Shown here: piece after piece, positions 34,293 through 42,834 of the stretch | How positions within the stretch are numbered: the first letter of the stretch is position 1 | Layout: each line of letters opens with the position of its first letter | From: Cavia porcellus | Lineage: Eukaryota > Chordata > Mammalia > Rodentia > Caviidae | Length of the DNA stretch: 64,000 nucleotides | Direction of reading: 5' to 3' | Assembly (NCBI RefSeq): GCF_034190915.1 | Contig: NW_026947486.1 | Location: 103,771,312-103,835,311 of the forward strand | The notes under the pieces: generated by a model | Told to the model about the DNA's origin: nothing | Seen by the model: only the letters and a program-made list of their open reading frames with translations | Database searches by the model: none | Program-made: the position numbers and the translations under genes

Positions 34293-34887
34293 GACTGTAC
34301 TACATTATCCAAAATGGCATAGTTGTTTTAATCCGTTGTTCTTCCTTATATGCCAAGACTGAGATTGCTTCAGGATCATAAACAATATAGACCAGTGCCA
34401 AAGAGCTAAGGGCTAGTCAAATAGGCAGAAACTTCTCATCCTCAATAAATAAAAAAGATGATAACTTGCAACGGATTCAAAAGCCAAAGGTCAGCTACAA
34501 CTGAAAGATATTTCTGAAGGGTAGTCATTTCCTAAGGAGTTCTCAATATTAGCAATAAAGCTAACTATCATAATCAATTTGTCAGCATCAATGCAGAAAC
34601 TAAAAAAAGATATGGAAGCAAGACACCGTCCCAGACTTCTAGCTTTCCCAGGACAAGCCCAGGGGGCACTGAAGTGGCATGATTCAAAAACCACCCATTT
34701 GAACACTCTGAAATGGTAACAATGGAAGTAAAAAAGCAGATAAATGAGGCTCTAGGAAAAAATTAAATTAGAAATAATTTCTCAGATAAATAAGGAGATG
34801 ATGACCACAATGAAGGACATGTTTAATGAATTTAAAGTAAGTACAAAAAAAAGAAAAAACTAAAGTTTATGAAAATGATGGAAACCA

Positions 34888-35020
34888 AAAAAAAGGGGGG
34901 GGGGCTAGGGACTTAGCTCAGTGGCATAAGTGCCTGCCTTGCAAGCAGGCAGTCGTGAGTTCAATCCCTGGTACCGATAAAAATGAAAAAGACAAAAAAA
35001 AAAAAAAAAAAAAAAAAAAA
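34888..35020 (+). repeat. ID-type SINE, young reference copy
   Basis: Complete plus-strand copy with A-box-like 'tagctcagtggcataag', anticodon arm CCTGC-CTTGCAA-GCAGG, B-box-like 'gagttcaatccctgg', linker 'accgataaaaatgaaaaag' and a 26-base A tail. The target duplication 'gaaaatgatggaaacca' lies at 34871-34887 and 35021-35037. The loop position of the anticodon reads TGC, so it derives from tRNA-Ala. It is a SINE, not a tRNA gene: it has a tail and target duplications and no matching acceptor stem. Confidence 0.95.
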
Positions 35021-35204
35021 GAAAATGATGGAAACCATAAATGCCCAACATAGGAAATAAATAGAATCTATGAAACAGATTGAAACAAATATCCAGGAGA
35101 TTAAAATTTGTACTCAAAGTGTATGCAGCAGAATGAACTGGTGTCAACACAGAATATCAAATTTAGAAGACAGTTTTGGTGTTAGCAATCATGAAAAGAA
35201 AGAT

Positions 35205-35298
35205 TTCTTTTTTCTTTTTTTTTTTTTATCAGTACCAGGAATCAAACTCACAACCACATGCTTGCAAGGCAGGTGTTTATGTGCTAAGCCACCTTTAT
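35205..35298 (-). repeat. ID-type SINE
   Basis: Minus strand: T-run, 'tatcagtaccaggaatcaaactcac', 'catgcttgcaaggcaggtgttt', then a shortened A-box arm. Confidence 0.85.
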
Positions 35299-35984
35299 CA
35301 AAAGAGGAAAGAAAATACTCAAGTCCTTGCATTTAGGAATGAAAAGGATGAAAACACAACAGATCTGCCAAAAAGAAATCGTGGCTCGTGATGGATTGAC
35401 TGCTGCATTCTATAAGAAATTTAGAGAACATCCAATGCCACTACTCCTCAAACTTCTTAATGAAATAAAAAGGTAAGCAATACTCCCAAACTCATTCCTG
35501 GAAACAAGCATTATCCTAATACTCAAACCAGAGAAGAATCCAAACAAAACAGACAACTATAGGCCAATCTCCCTAACGTACAGAGGTGCAAAAATCCTCA
35601 ACAAGATACTGGCAAACAGAATGCAGTAAATCATCAAGAAGATTGCACAAGATGACCAAGTAGGATTCATCCTAGGGATGCAGGGATGGTTCAACATAAG
35701 CAAATCAATAAATGTAATACATCCTATCAACAGAGCCAAATAAAAAAAAGTCACATGATCATCTCGAAAGATGCAAAACAGAAGTTTTACACATTCCAGC
35801 ATTCATTCATGATACAAACCTTACAGAATTGGAATAGACTGTCTTTACCTCAATCTGAAAAGAAAAGCCATGTATGACAAACTAACAGACATTATAGTAA
35901 ATGGAATAAACATGAAGCTTTCACTCTAAAATCAGGAAAAAGACAAGGATGCCCACTATCCCCATTCCTATTCAATATATTCTT

Positions 35985-36066
35985 TAGCTAGAGATATAGC
36001 TTAGTGGCACAACCCCTACCTGGCAAGTGTAAGCACATGAGTTTGATTTCTAGTATGAAAAAAAGT
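35985..36066 (+). repeat. ID-type SINE in old L1
   Basis: 'agctagagatatagcttagtgg', 'cctacctggcaagtgtaagc', 'gagtttgatttctagta' and an A tail. The flanks share 'caatatattct' (left about 35973, right about 36078), a target duplication. Confidence 0.85.
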
Positions 36067-36650
36067 TGTCTATAATCAATATATTCTGGAAATTTAGCCA
36101 GAGTAATTAGACAAGAGAAAATAAAAGGAATAAGGAAAGGAAAGGAAAAAGTTAAATTACCATTATTTTTGGAGGATGTGGTACTCTACATAAAAGAACC
36201 CAAAAACTCCAAGACATTCTAGATTTAATAACCAAATCCAGTTGAATAGCTGGATGCAAAGTCAGTATTCAAAAGTCAATAGTATTCCTGTACACAAATA
36301 ATGAACTTCTGGAGAGAAATTAGAAAAACCATATCTTTCACAATAGCATCCAAAAAAAAGATATTTCACAATAGCATCCAAAGTAATTAAATACTTAGGA
36401 AACAGTCTAACAAAAATAAAAATAAAAGAAATTTACACTGAAAACTGCAGTACTTTGTAAAAAGGGAATCTAAAAGCATATCAGAAAATGGAAAGACACC
36501 CCTTGTTTTTGTGTAGGAAGAACCAATATCATGAAAATGGCAATACTTTCAAAATTATTATACAGATATAATGGACTCACAATCAAAATAAAAATAGCAT
36601 ACCTTGGAGAATTACAAAAAACAGCACTAAATCTCATTCAGAACCAGAAG

Positions 36651-36656
36651 AGTCCT
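36651..36656. repeat. Provirus target-site duplication, left
   Basis: AGTCCT, identical to 43257-43262. Six bases is the usual integration stagger of class II (ERVK/betaretrovirus-like) elements. Confidence 0.95.
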
Positions 36657-36875
36657 TGTTGGGAGCCGCAGCCCCGAGCCCGGTCGCCTTACTTGGCGGA
36701 CGTGAGGCCTGTAGTAAAGAGTAAAGCCTGAGGTAGATTACCCCTCCCATCGAGCACGTTAGTTTCCTGCTTACCGCGTAAGCAACCCGCTCAACAATAT
36801 AGTCTGCCTGGCAACTGATGATGTTAGCCAATCAGCTTGCCTTGCTTACTTTAACATGATTGGACACTGTATCCG

Positions 36876-36883
36876 TATATATA
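36876..36883 (+). promoter_or_regulatory. LTR TATA box
   Basis: TATATATA, 44 bp after a CCAAT box in the U3 part of the 5' LTR. Transcription would start some 25-30 bp further on, which sets the U3/R border near 36910. Confidence 0.75.
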
Positions 36884-37006
36884 CTGGTGTCACCCCTGGG
36901 GGGGAAGAAGAAGCCCGGAAGTAGAAGCCCAAAAGGAGCCGCGGGGAGCGGACCAAAGGAGGCTTCGGCTGGGAGCGATCCCAGGGCAGGCTGTACGGAG
37001 AAGGAA

Positions 37007-37012
37007 AATAAA
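37007..37012 (+). promoter_or_regulatory. LTR polyadenylation signal
   Basis: AATAAA in R of the 5' LTR. The functional copy in the 3' LTR is at 43185-43190. Confidence 0.8.
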
Positions 37013-37080
37013 AGAAAAGGTTGTCCACTGCCAGACTTTGTCGTGTGTCCTTCCTGCCGGCCGGGAGCGACATCGACATT

Positions 37081-37099
37081 TGGAGGCCCGCACGGGGAC
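37081..37099 (+). promoter_or_regulatory. Primer binding site (tRNA unassigned)
   Basis: TGGAGGCCCGCACGGGGAC begins two bases after the LTR end, with the TGG expected from pairing to a tRNA CCA end. It is not the usual Lys, Phe or Pro type. The first nine bases fit the 3' end of a tRNA-Thr from memory, but the rest fits less well. Confidence 0.7.
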
Positions 37100-37152
37100 T
37101 GATCACCCCCGAGACGTGACAGCGGACAACGCTCCAGTACAGAGCTGCGAGA

Positions 37153-37161
37153 CAGGTGAGT
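37153..37161 (+). promoter_or_regulatory. Candidate splice donor in leader
   Basis: CAGGTGAGT, a consensus 5' splice site, between the primer binding site and gag, where retroviruses place the major donor. With env gone it may have no normal use. Confidence 0.55.
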
Positions 37162-37277
37162 TGGGGATAAGCCTGGGCTCTGGGTGGCGCGCACCTACAG
37201 GGCTTTTAGACTCCCCTCAGGCTCACGCGTAAGTGGCGGATTCCTTGGGCCTCACGCGGTGAGTAACATATTAAAAG

Positions 37278-38621
37278 ATGGGAAACATGCTAGGTAGCAA
37301 CACTAAGAGCGAGGGTGGTTGTGGAGAAAGCTCTCAAGAGCTTACAAAAGTACGCAGGGTATTTGAGCAGGCCCAGTCGGGGAGCTCCCGAGAGGGGCCC
37401 GTTAAGGGGAACGAAGATGCTAAGGAGAAGGACGGGGCTCTAGCCTCGGAGTCGTCTGACTCCGAGGACGAGGGAAAGTTGAATGGCAAGGAGGCCAAAG
37501 AGACCAGCTGTCAGGAGCCTAAGTCGCTCGATAAGGAGTCACAGGGTTCTTTCCCAGCGTTGCGCCGCGAATTGCGCTCCGCTCAACTTGGTCTGCGGAG
37601 GAGTAGAGAGCTCCTGAGCGCTCCCCGGCGCGAGAGGGAGGCGAAGCCTTCCGCCCCACCTTGGGGGCTGTTCCCGGAGGCGATCCCTCGCCGCGGGGCG
37701 GCTGCCCGGGAGCTCCCTTCCCCTTCGCCAGAACAGGAAGTGATGCACGGGCCCCCATTTTCCGCCCAATCATGGCCGCCGTCTTATGCTCCGCCGCCGG
37801 CGGGTCGGTATTTTTACAGGCGGCTTTGGCAGGGGGGACGTTTGTCTCATGAGGTACATCCACCACCTGGGATAGATAGTGGCCCCTACGGGATATTTCC
37901 TGTACAAGTAGCTATGGGCCAGGGACGTAATGCATGGGAGCCTTTTGAGATAAAGCAGATTAGAGAACTTAAAAATGCAGTTACAACCTTTGGGCCGACT
38001 GCGCCTTACACCATTGCCATGCTGGAGAACCTGTCTTCTGGGCCCCTCACCCCCGCGGACTGGGTTCAGCTGGCAAAGGCGTGTCTGCCCTCGGGTAGTT
38101 ACCTGGATTGGCGAGCCTGGTACGCAGAGTTCTCTGCAGAGCAGGCTGAGAGAAACGCCAGTCGGGGAAACTGGGGGTGGAACAAGGAAATGCTTATGGG
38201 AGAAGGTCGGCACGCTGATGATCAGACTCAGTTCCCCGGCGCTGTCTATGAACAAATCAACGCCATAGGGCTCCGCGCCTGGAAGCAGGTAAGTGGTGCC
38301 GGAACAGCCTCCTTGTGTCTTTCAAAAATAATTCAGGGTACCACAGAGCCATTTGTTGACTTTGTGGCCCGAATGCAAGATGCTGCCGATAAGATATTTT
38401 CTGATCCGGGAGTGGCTCGACCGCTGGTAAGGCAGCTGATTTTTGAGCAATGTACAAAGGAGTGCAAGGCAGCGATAGCTCCTCATAAGAACAAGGACCT
38501 CAACGCCTGGATTAGGATATGCAGAGAGATAGGGGGGGCCGCTCTCCAACTCGGGAGTGGCTGCTCTCCTGGCCGCGGCTGTACAGCAGAGGGGACCTCG
38601 TGGGTTAGAAGGGGAATGTAA
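37278..38621 (+). CDS. gag: Gag (matrix-capsid part), truncated by frame change
   Basis: 447 codons from ATG. The N-terminus MGNMLGSN fits an N-myristoylation signal for membrane targeting. A charged matrix and linker region follows, with a PPSY late-budding motif at residues 167-170. Capsid begins around 'GPYGIFPVQVAMGQG'. The major homology region ('IIQGTTEPFVDFVARMQ', about residues 351-367) is well preserved. Gag forms the particle shell. At a run of seven G (38532-38538) the frame leaves the Gag sequence, and the last roughly 28 codons are out of frame, ending at TAA 38619-38621. The nucleocapsid continues in the +1 frame (38533-38961). With the LTRs almost identical, this is a recent indel or a homopolymer sequencing error. 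Confidence 0.93.
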   Translation: MGNMLGSNTKSEGGCGESSQELTKVRRVFEQAQSGSSREGPVKGNEDAKEKDGALASESSDSEDEGKLNGKEAKETSCQEPKSLDKESQGSFPALRRELRSAQLGLRRSRELLSAPRREREAKPSAPPWGLFPEAIPRRGAAARELPSPSPEQEVMHGPPFSAQSWPPSYAPPPAGRYFYRRLWQGGRLSHEVHPPPGIDSGPYGIFPVQVAMGQGRNAWEPFEIKQIRELKNAVTTFGPTAPYTIAMLENLSSGPLTPADWVQLAKACLPSGSYLDWRAWYAEFSAEQAERNASRGNWGWNKEMLMGEGRHADDQTQFPGAVYEQINAIGLRAWKQVSGAGTASLCLSKIIQGTTEPFVDFVARMQDAADKIFSDPGVARPLVRQLIFEQCTKECKAAIAPHKNKDLNAWIRICREIGGAALQLGSGCSPGRGCTAEGTSWVRRGM

Positions 38622-38961
38622 GGCTAAAGGGTGTTTTGCCTGCGGGGAGCCAGGACACATTAAACGTCATTGCCCAAACAATGCAGATGCTAGGCCTCGT
38701 CCTAGGAACGAAGAACCATATGTTTGTGGGCGATGCAAGAGGGGATCACACAAAGCTGAGGAGTGTAGGTCGGTCTTTGACGCTCAGGGCAACCGTATTT
38801 GTAGACGAGATGCTAGAGGGCCAAAAAACGGCCAGAGGGGGCCCCCTTCACAGGCGGGCCCCCGCCCCAGAGACAGGACAGCTCAGGATGGCAGCCTTCA
38901 ACAAGGGCCACCCCTGGGTCAGCAGGTGTGGACCTCAGTGTCGCCTCCAGACTTATATTAG
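38533..38961 (+). pseudogene. gag: Gag nucleocapsid part, in the shifted frame
   Basis: Frame +1 relative to the first Gag part, open from just after a TAG at 38530-38532 to the stop at 38959-38961. It has two CX2CX4HX4C zinc knuckles: 'CFACGEPGHIKRHC' at 38632-38673 and 'CGRCKRGSHKAEEC' at 38725-38766. These would bind and package genomic RNA. A Pro/Arg/Gln-rich tail follows. No ATG starts it, so in this copy it is not translated as part of Gag. The gag-pro slippery site at 38823-38829 is in phase with this frame, which confirms that this is the original Gag frame. Confidence 0.9.
38823..38829 (+). promoter_or_regulatory. gag-pro -1 ribosomal frameshift site
   Basis: Heptamer A AAA AAC, in phase with the nucleocapsid frame (codons AAA AAC). 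The pro frame opens right before it, after a stop at 38814-38816. Seven bases downstream, GGGGG (38837-38841) can pair with CCCCC (38859-38863) to make a stem, the usual stimulatory layout. The same heptamer type is known from betaretroviral gag-pro junctions. Confidence 0.88.
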
Positions 38962-39728
38962 TGCCTGATATGGGTGTCCAAGTGGTTGAAACCACCTTTA
39001 AGGGACCGTTACCCGAAAATTCCGTGGGTCTGGTGATCGGGAGATCCTCCACGGCCCTTCGGGGTCTCATAGTAGTCCCGGGGGTCATAGACTCAGACTA
39101 CACAGGACACATTAAAATTATGGTTCAATCTCTTGTGGGTACTATGGTAATCAATAAAGGAGACAAGATAGCGCAGCTCTTGCTGCTCCCCAGTCTCCAC
39201 AAGAGATTCCCCTCAAAGCAGAAAATTAGAGAAAGTCAAGGTTTCGGTTCCTCAGGGGAAGTCTTCGAGGGACTCCATATAATACTTGATAAAAGGCCCA
39301 TGCTCTCACTTAAGGTCAATGGCAAGAATATAACAGGGCTCCTAGACACAGGAGCTGACCGTTCCATTATCTCTAGAAAGGATTGGCCCTCCAACTGGCC
39401 CACCAACACTGCAGATAACACGCTGCAGGGCCTGGGGATGGTGTCAGCTCCTCAGGTTAGTGCTTCAACCCTGCTCTGGTGTGATGAGGAGGGTCATCAG
39501 GGCCATTTCCAACCATTTGTGTTGCAGTTGCCAGTGTCTCTATGGGGAAGGGACATCCTCACTCAGATGGATGTCACGCTTACGTCAAACTGCTCCCCCC
39601 AGGCTAAGGATATACTCAGGAACCAGGGATATACCCCCGGCAAAGGCTTGGGCAATGCCCTACAGGGTCGGACATCCCCAATACCAGTAGAGAACAAAAA
39701 AGGTAGGCAAGGGCTGGGTTTTTCTTAG
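38829..39728 (+). CDS. pro: Pro: dUTPase-protease with G-patch
   Basis: Read by -1 frameshift; the frame is open from 38817 to TAG 39726-39728. The dUTPase domain shows motif 1 ('TPGSAGVDL', about 38913-38939), motif 3 ('GVIDSDYTGHI'), motif 4 ('KGDKIAQLLL') and the glycine-rich motif 5 ('SQGFGSSGE'). It would hydrolyse dUTP to limit uracil in viral DNA. The aspartic protease follows with the LLDTGAD active site (Asp codon 39345-39347) and the 'WGRDIL' segment; it would cleave Gag and Pol. A G-patch lies at the C-terminus ('GYTPGKGLGNAL', 'GRQGLGF'), as in betaretroviral proteases. I see no lesion. The first ATG-like start at 38928 is not used in this arrangement. Confidence 0.93.
   Translation, partial: RPEGAPFTGGPPPQRQDSSGWQPSTRATPGSAGVDLSVASRLILVPDMGVQVVETTFKGPLPENSVGLVIGRSSTALRGLIVVPGVIDSDYTGHIKIMVQSLVGTMVINKGDKIAQLLLLPSLHKRFPSKQKIRESQGFGSSGEVFEGLHIILDKRPMLSLKVNGKNITGLLDTGADRSIISRKDWPSNWPTNTADNTLQGLGMVSAPQVSASTLLWCDEEGHQGHFQPFVLQLPVSLWGRDILTQMDVTLTSNCSPQAKDILRNQGYTPGKGLGNALQGRTSPIPVENKKGRQGLGFS
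39716..39722 (+). promoter_or_regulatory. pro-pol -1 ribosomal frameshift site
   Basis: Heptamer G GGT TTT in phase with the pro frame (codons GGT TTT), two codons before its stop. The pol frame opens after a TAG at 39704-39706, ten bases upstream. It fits the X XXY YYZ rule. Inferred from phase and position. Confidence 0.78.
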
Positions 39729-42340
39729 GGGCCGCTGAAGAAGCTCTCCTACCCACTTCGATCAAAATCACCTGGAGGTCAAATGATCTGGTTTGGGTAC
39801 CTCAGTGGCCCCTGCCTAAGGAGAAGCTATTAGCCTTGTCAGAAATAGTCAGTACACAACTTAGATTAGGACACATTAAGCCGTCAACCTCCCCATGGAA
39901 CACCCCCATTTTTATAATTAAGAAAAAGTCTGGCAAGTGGAGGCTGCTCCATGATCTAAGGGCGGTCAACGCGCAGATGCAGTCCCTGGGGGCGGTCCAG
40001 AGGGGGCTGCCAGCTCTCTCAGCCATCCCTCAGTCCTGGCCAGTTTATGTTATAGATCTTAGAGACTGTTTCTTCTCAATCCCCCTGCATCCAGAGGACA
40101 CTCATAGGTTCGCCTTTACTTTACCCACCATTAACCAAGAAAGCCCTGATCTCAGATATGAGTGGATAACGCTGCCCCAAGGTATGGCCAACAGTCCCAC
40201 TATGTGTCAGATTTACCTTGATTCCCTACTGGCCCCCCTACGGAAATCCTTTCCCAAGATAAGATGTGTGCATTACATGGACGACCTTTTGCTCAGCGGC
40301 AGGGACCCAGACATGCTAAATAATATGCTCGGCCAGTTGGTCGAGGCCCTGAGACAAGCTAATCTGCATGTTGCCCCCGACAAGATTCAGGGAGGAAAAA
40401 TGGTGACCTACTTAGGCGCGAAAATCTCCCCTATGCTAGTCTCTCCACAGAAGGTCACCATTAGGACGGATGGCGTTAGGACCCTAAATGACATGCAAAA
40501 GCTATTGGGAGACATTAATTGGATTAGGCCATATTTACATATACCAAATTCAGATCTCAAACCCCTGTTCGACCTTCTAAAGGGAGACCCAGATATAGCC
40601 TCCCACAGGAGGCTCACTCCTGAGGCAAGAGCTGCCTTACAGAGAGTGGAAAAAGCCTTAGGTGGGGCTACCTTACACAGAATTGAACCAGGGCGACCCT
40701 TTGATGTCTGTTTGCTACAGACTAGTCTACAGCCCACAGCGGTGATTTGGCAGAAAGGACCATTACTGTGGATACACCCTAAGGTCTCACCTGCAAAAGT
40801 CATAGAGCATTACCCGGAGGCAGTCGCTTCATTGGCCCTTGAAGCGCATGATAGAGCTGTCCAACATTTTGGCTCAGGACCACAAGCCATCCGAGTACCC
40901 TATACCGCCAGCCAGATCAAGACCCTGGCTGCCTGCATAGATACGTGGGCCATTCTGAGATGTGTTTTCCATGGGGATATAAACAATCAATACCCTAAAG
41001 ACCCTATCTTGTCATTTGTCACTCAGCACCCTATAATTTTTCCAAAGGTTACTGCCTCTGAGCCATTAGTCCCAGCAACTACAATATACACAGATGGCTC
41101 CAAGACGGGGATAGGCGCCTATGTGATCCTAGGCAAGCCCCCGGTTACCATACAATTTGAACCTGATCAGCCTCAGGTGGTGAAACTGCAGATCGTTAAA
41201 ATGATTCTTGAACGGTTCTCAGAAGCCATTAATATTGTCTCCGATTCTAGGTATGTGGTCAATGCTATGCAAGTGCTTGAGACTGCCGGTTTAATTAGAT
41301 CCACTTCCACAGTGGCTGGGCTGTTCCTGTCTATCCAGACATTGCTTCAGAACAGACACCATAAGGTCTTCACCACCCACATAAGAGCACATACATCCCT
41401 GCCGGGGCCCATGGCACAGGGGAATGCGGCTGCTGATACTGCCACTCGCCCGTTATGGATTTTTACCTTACTAACACCAATTGAGCGAGCCCGTGCCTTC
41501 CATGATAAGTTTCATGTCAATGCCAGGACACTAGCAAACCATTTCCATGTTTCCAGAGCAGATGCACGAGATATCGTGCGACTATGTGACTCCTGTGCCA
41601 CATACAAACCTGCCATACCGATGGGAGTAAACCCTCGAGGTTTGATCCCTGGTGATGTTTGGCAGATGGACATCACACATATACAGGAGTTTGGGACTCT
41701 TAAATATGTTCATGTTTCCACAGACACCTGTTCTCACGTCATATTCGCAACAGCAGAAACAGGTGAAAAAGTGTCTAATGTGATCAATCATTGCCTGGCG
41801 GCTTGGGCCGCATGGGGCAAACCAAAAATATTAAAAACTGATAATGGACCAGCCTATATAGGCAAAGCCTTCAATGAGTTCTGCAAAATGATGGAGGTTC
41901 AATTAAAACATGGTATCCCATACAATCCCCAAGGTCAAGGAATCATTGAGAGGGCTCATAGAAGCCTCAAAGAAATTTTACAAAAACAAAAAGGGGGAGT
42001 AGGCCAAGGCCTGGCCCCAAAGGCACGATTATCCATGGCACTATTCACACACAATTTTTTAAATTTAAATAATGATAATTGCTCCCCAGCCGTGGAGCAC
42101 TGCAACCCTTCCCCCAACCATAAAGGGTGGGTGAAGTGGAAAGATGTCCTGACAGGACAATGGATGGGCCCGGATCCAGTGGTCAGCTGGAACCGAGGCG
42201 CGGTTTGTGTTTTCCCACAGGAATCGGGACGAGAACCACTGTGGGTACCGGAGAGACTGACACGGGCGACAAAGCCCTCGACTGAAGATCAGACCTGCCC
42301 TACCGGAGATCCATCACAGACCAACCAACAAGATGAATAG
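39722..42340 (+). CDS. pol: Pol: reverse transcriptase, RNase H, integrase
   Basis: About 872 codons in the -1 frame after pro, open to TAG at 42338-42340. RT: 'WRLLHDLRAVNAQM', 'LPQGMANSPT' and the catalytic YMDD (40274-40285). RNase H: 'YTDGSKTG', 'SDSRY' and a final Asp in 'AAADTATRP', but the expected catalytic Glu is Lys (AAA at 41183-41185). Integrase: zinc-binding HX3H and CX2C ('HDKFH', 'CDSC'). Its core has Asp in 'QMDITH', Asp in 'KTDNGPAY' and Glu in 'GIIERAH', the last two 35 residues apart (DD35E). The C-terminus has 'GQWMGPDPV'. Length is normal for this group and there is no stop or frameshift. The protein copies the RNA and inserts the DNA; the RNase H change probably harms it. 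Confidence 0.95.
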   Translation, partial: FLGAAEEALLPTSIKITWRSNDLVWVPQWPLPKEKLLALSEIVSTQLRLGHIKPSTSPWNTPIFIIKKKSGKWRLLHDLRAVNAQMQSLGAVQRGLPALSAIPQSWPVYVIDLRDCFFSIPLHPEDTHRFAFTLPTINQESPDLRYEWITLPQGMANSPTMCQIYLDSLLAPLRKSFPKIRCVHYMDDLLLSGRDPDMLNNMLGQLVEALRQANLHVAPDKIQGGKMVTYLGAKISPMLVSPQKVTIRTDGVRTLNDMQKLLGDINWIRPYLHIPNSDLKPLFDLLKGDPDIASHRRLTPEARAALQRVEKALGGATLHRIEPGRPFDVCLLQTSLQPTAVIWQKGPLLWIHPKVSPAKVIEHYPEAVASLALEAHDRAVQHFGSGPQAIRVPYTASQIKTLAACIDTWAILRCVFHGDINNQYPKDPILSFVTQHPIIFPKVTASEPLVPATTIYTDGSKTGIGAYVILGKPPVTIQFEPDQPQVVKLQIVKMILERFSEAINIVSDSRYVVNAMQVLETAGLIRSTSTVAGLFLSIQTLLQNRHHKVFTTHIRAHTSLPGPMAQGNAAADTATRPLWIFTLLTPIERARAFHDKFHVNARTLANHFHVSRADARDIVRLCDSCATYKPAIPMGVNPRGLIPGDVWQMDITHIQEFGTLKYVHVSTDTCSHVIFATAETGEKVSNVINHCLAAWAAWGKPKILKTDNGPAYIGKAFNEFCKMMEVQLKHGIPYNPQGQGIIERAHRSLKEILQKQKGGVGQGLAPKARLSMALFTHNFLNLNNDNCSPAVEHCNPSPNHKGWVKWKDVLTGQWMGPDPVVSWNRGAVCVFPQESGREPLWVPERLTRATKPSTEDQTCPTGDPSQTNQQDE

Positions 42341-42834
42341 AAATAGCGGTAGCCCGAAATGGACAAGAAGATCCTCAGGCATATGCATGGCTCGCTCGCC
42401 TAGCCTACGACCGAGTCTAGGGATGGTGAGCTTCCCACACTCCTCCTCTAAAAAATTATGACATAGCTGGGTAGGAGAGTCAATGACGGGTAAGAGCGTA
42501 CTCCCCCGGTGCGACTCAACCTAAGCCAGGCCCTACCCCATCCTGCACGTAAGCCGCTGGACTGTTAGATGCTGCCCAGGTCTAAATTTCTCTCCGAGGG
42601 GATTTCTTTATGGAGAGAAAATGAGTGCAAGCTTGTGTACATCCAGGTTCCGTCCAGTTTGTGCCTGGCCCTAGAAAAAGGACGAGGGCCTCAGGGCCTT
42701 GGCAGACCATGGGACGGCCGACCAGGGTCTAAGCCAAGGACCTACGGTGGGCCTACACATAGGGCATAAGCCTCTGCACCCAGTCCAGGAAGGGCTACGA
42801 TGCGCACATTCATAAAAAATAAAAAAGGGGGAGA
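42341..42834 (+). other. Region between pol and 3' LTR; env absent
   Basis: 494 bp where env would lie, far too short for an envelope gene of normal size. A 42-codon ATG frame at 42333-42461 overlaps the pol stop in the way env starts often do and could be a remnant. No envelope domain is visible. The 66-codon frame at 42569-42769 has none either. It ends in the polypurine tract. Confidence 0.75.
42821..42834 (+). promoter_or_regulatory. Polypurine tract
   Basis: AAAAAAGGGGGAGA directly before the 3' LTR. It primes plus-strand DNA synthesis in retroviruses. Confidence 0.95.

Larger units (their letters stand above)
33961..36656 (+). mobile_element. Old L1 (left part), host of the retrovirus
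   Basis: Decayed plus-strand L1. 5' UTR-like AT-rich sequence and ORF1 remnants lie at about 33961-35200. ORF2 RT follows from about 35380 ('gatggattgactgctgcatt', 'ccagagaagaatccaaac', 'gatgaccaagtaggattcat', 'caaggatgcccactatcccc'). It is frame-broken and carries a small local repeat at 36343-36381. ORF1-to-RT sequence is internally deleted: the endonuclease is missing. ID SINEs sit at 34888, 35205 and 35985. It continues at 43263 after the provirus. Confidence 0.8.
36657..37078 (+). repeat. 5' LTR (422 bp)
   Basis: TG...CA bounded. U3 has a CCAAT box at 36828-36832 and TATATATA at 36876-36883. The polyadenylation signal AATAAA is at 37007-37012. It is identical to the 3' LTR except T at 36890 (C at 43068). 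It would drive the proviral transcript. Confidence 0.97.

Noticed and set aside
34909..34978. Possible tRNA-Ala gene
   Set aside because: Box A, box B and the anticodon arm are present, but the A tail, linker and 17-bp target duplication show a SINE, and the acceptor stem does not pair.
37770..38255. 161-codon minus-strand frame in the provirus
   Set aside because: Shadow of gag; retroviral coding on the plus strand explains the open frame.
38532..38538. Programmed frameshift at G7 to make full Gag
   Set aside because: The needed direction is +1 or -2, not the -1 used by retroviruses, and Gag must be made in bulk; a mutation or sequencing error is more likely.
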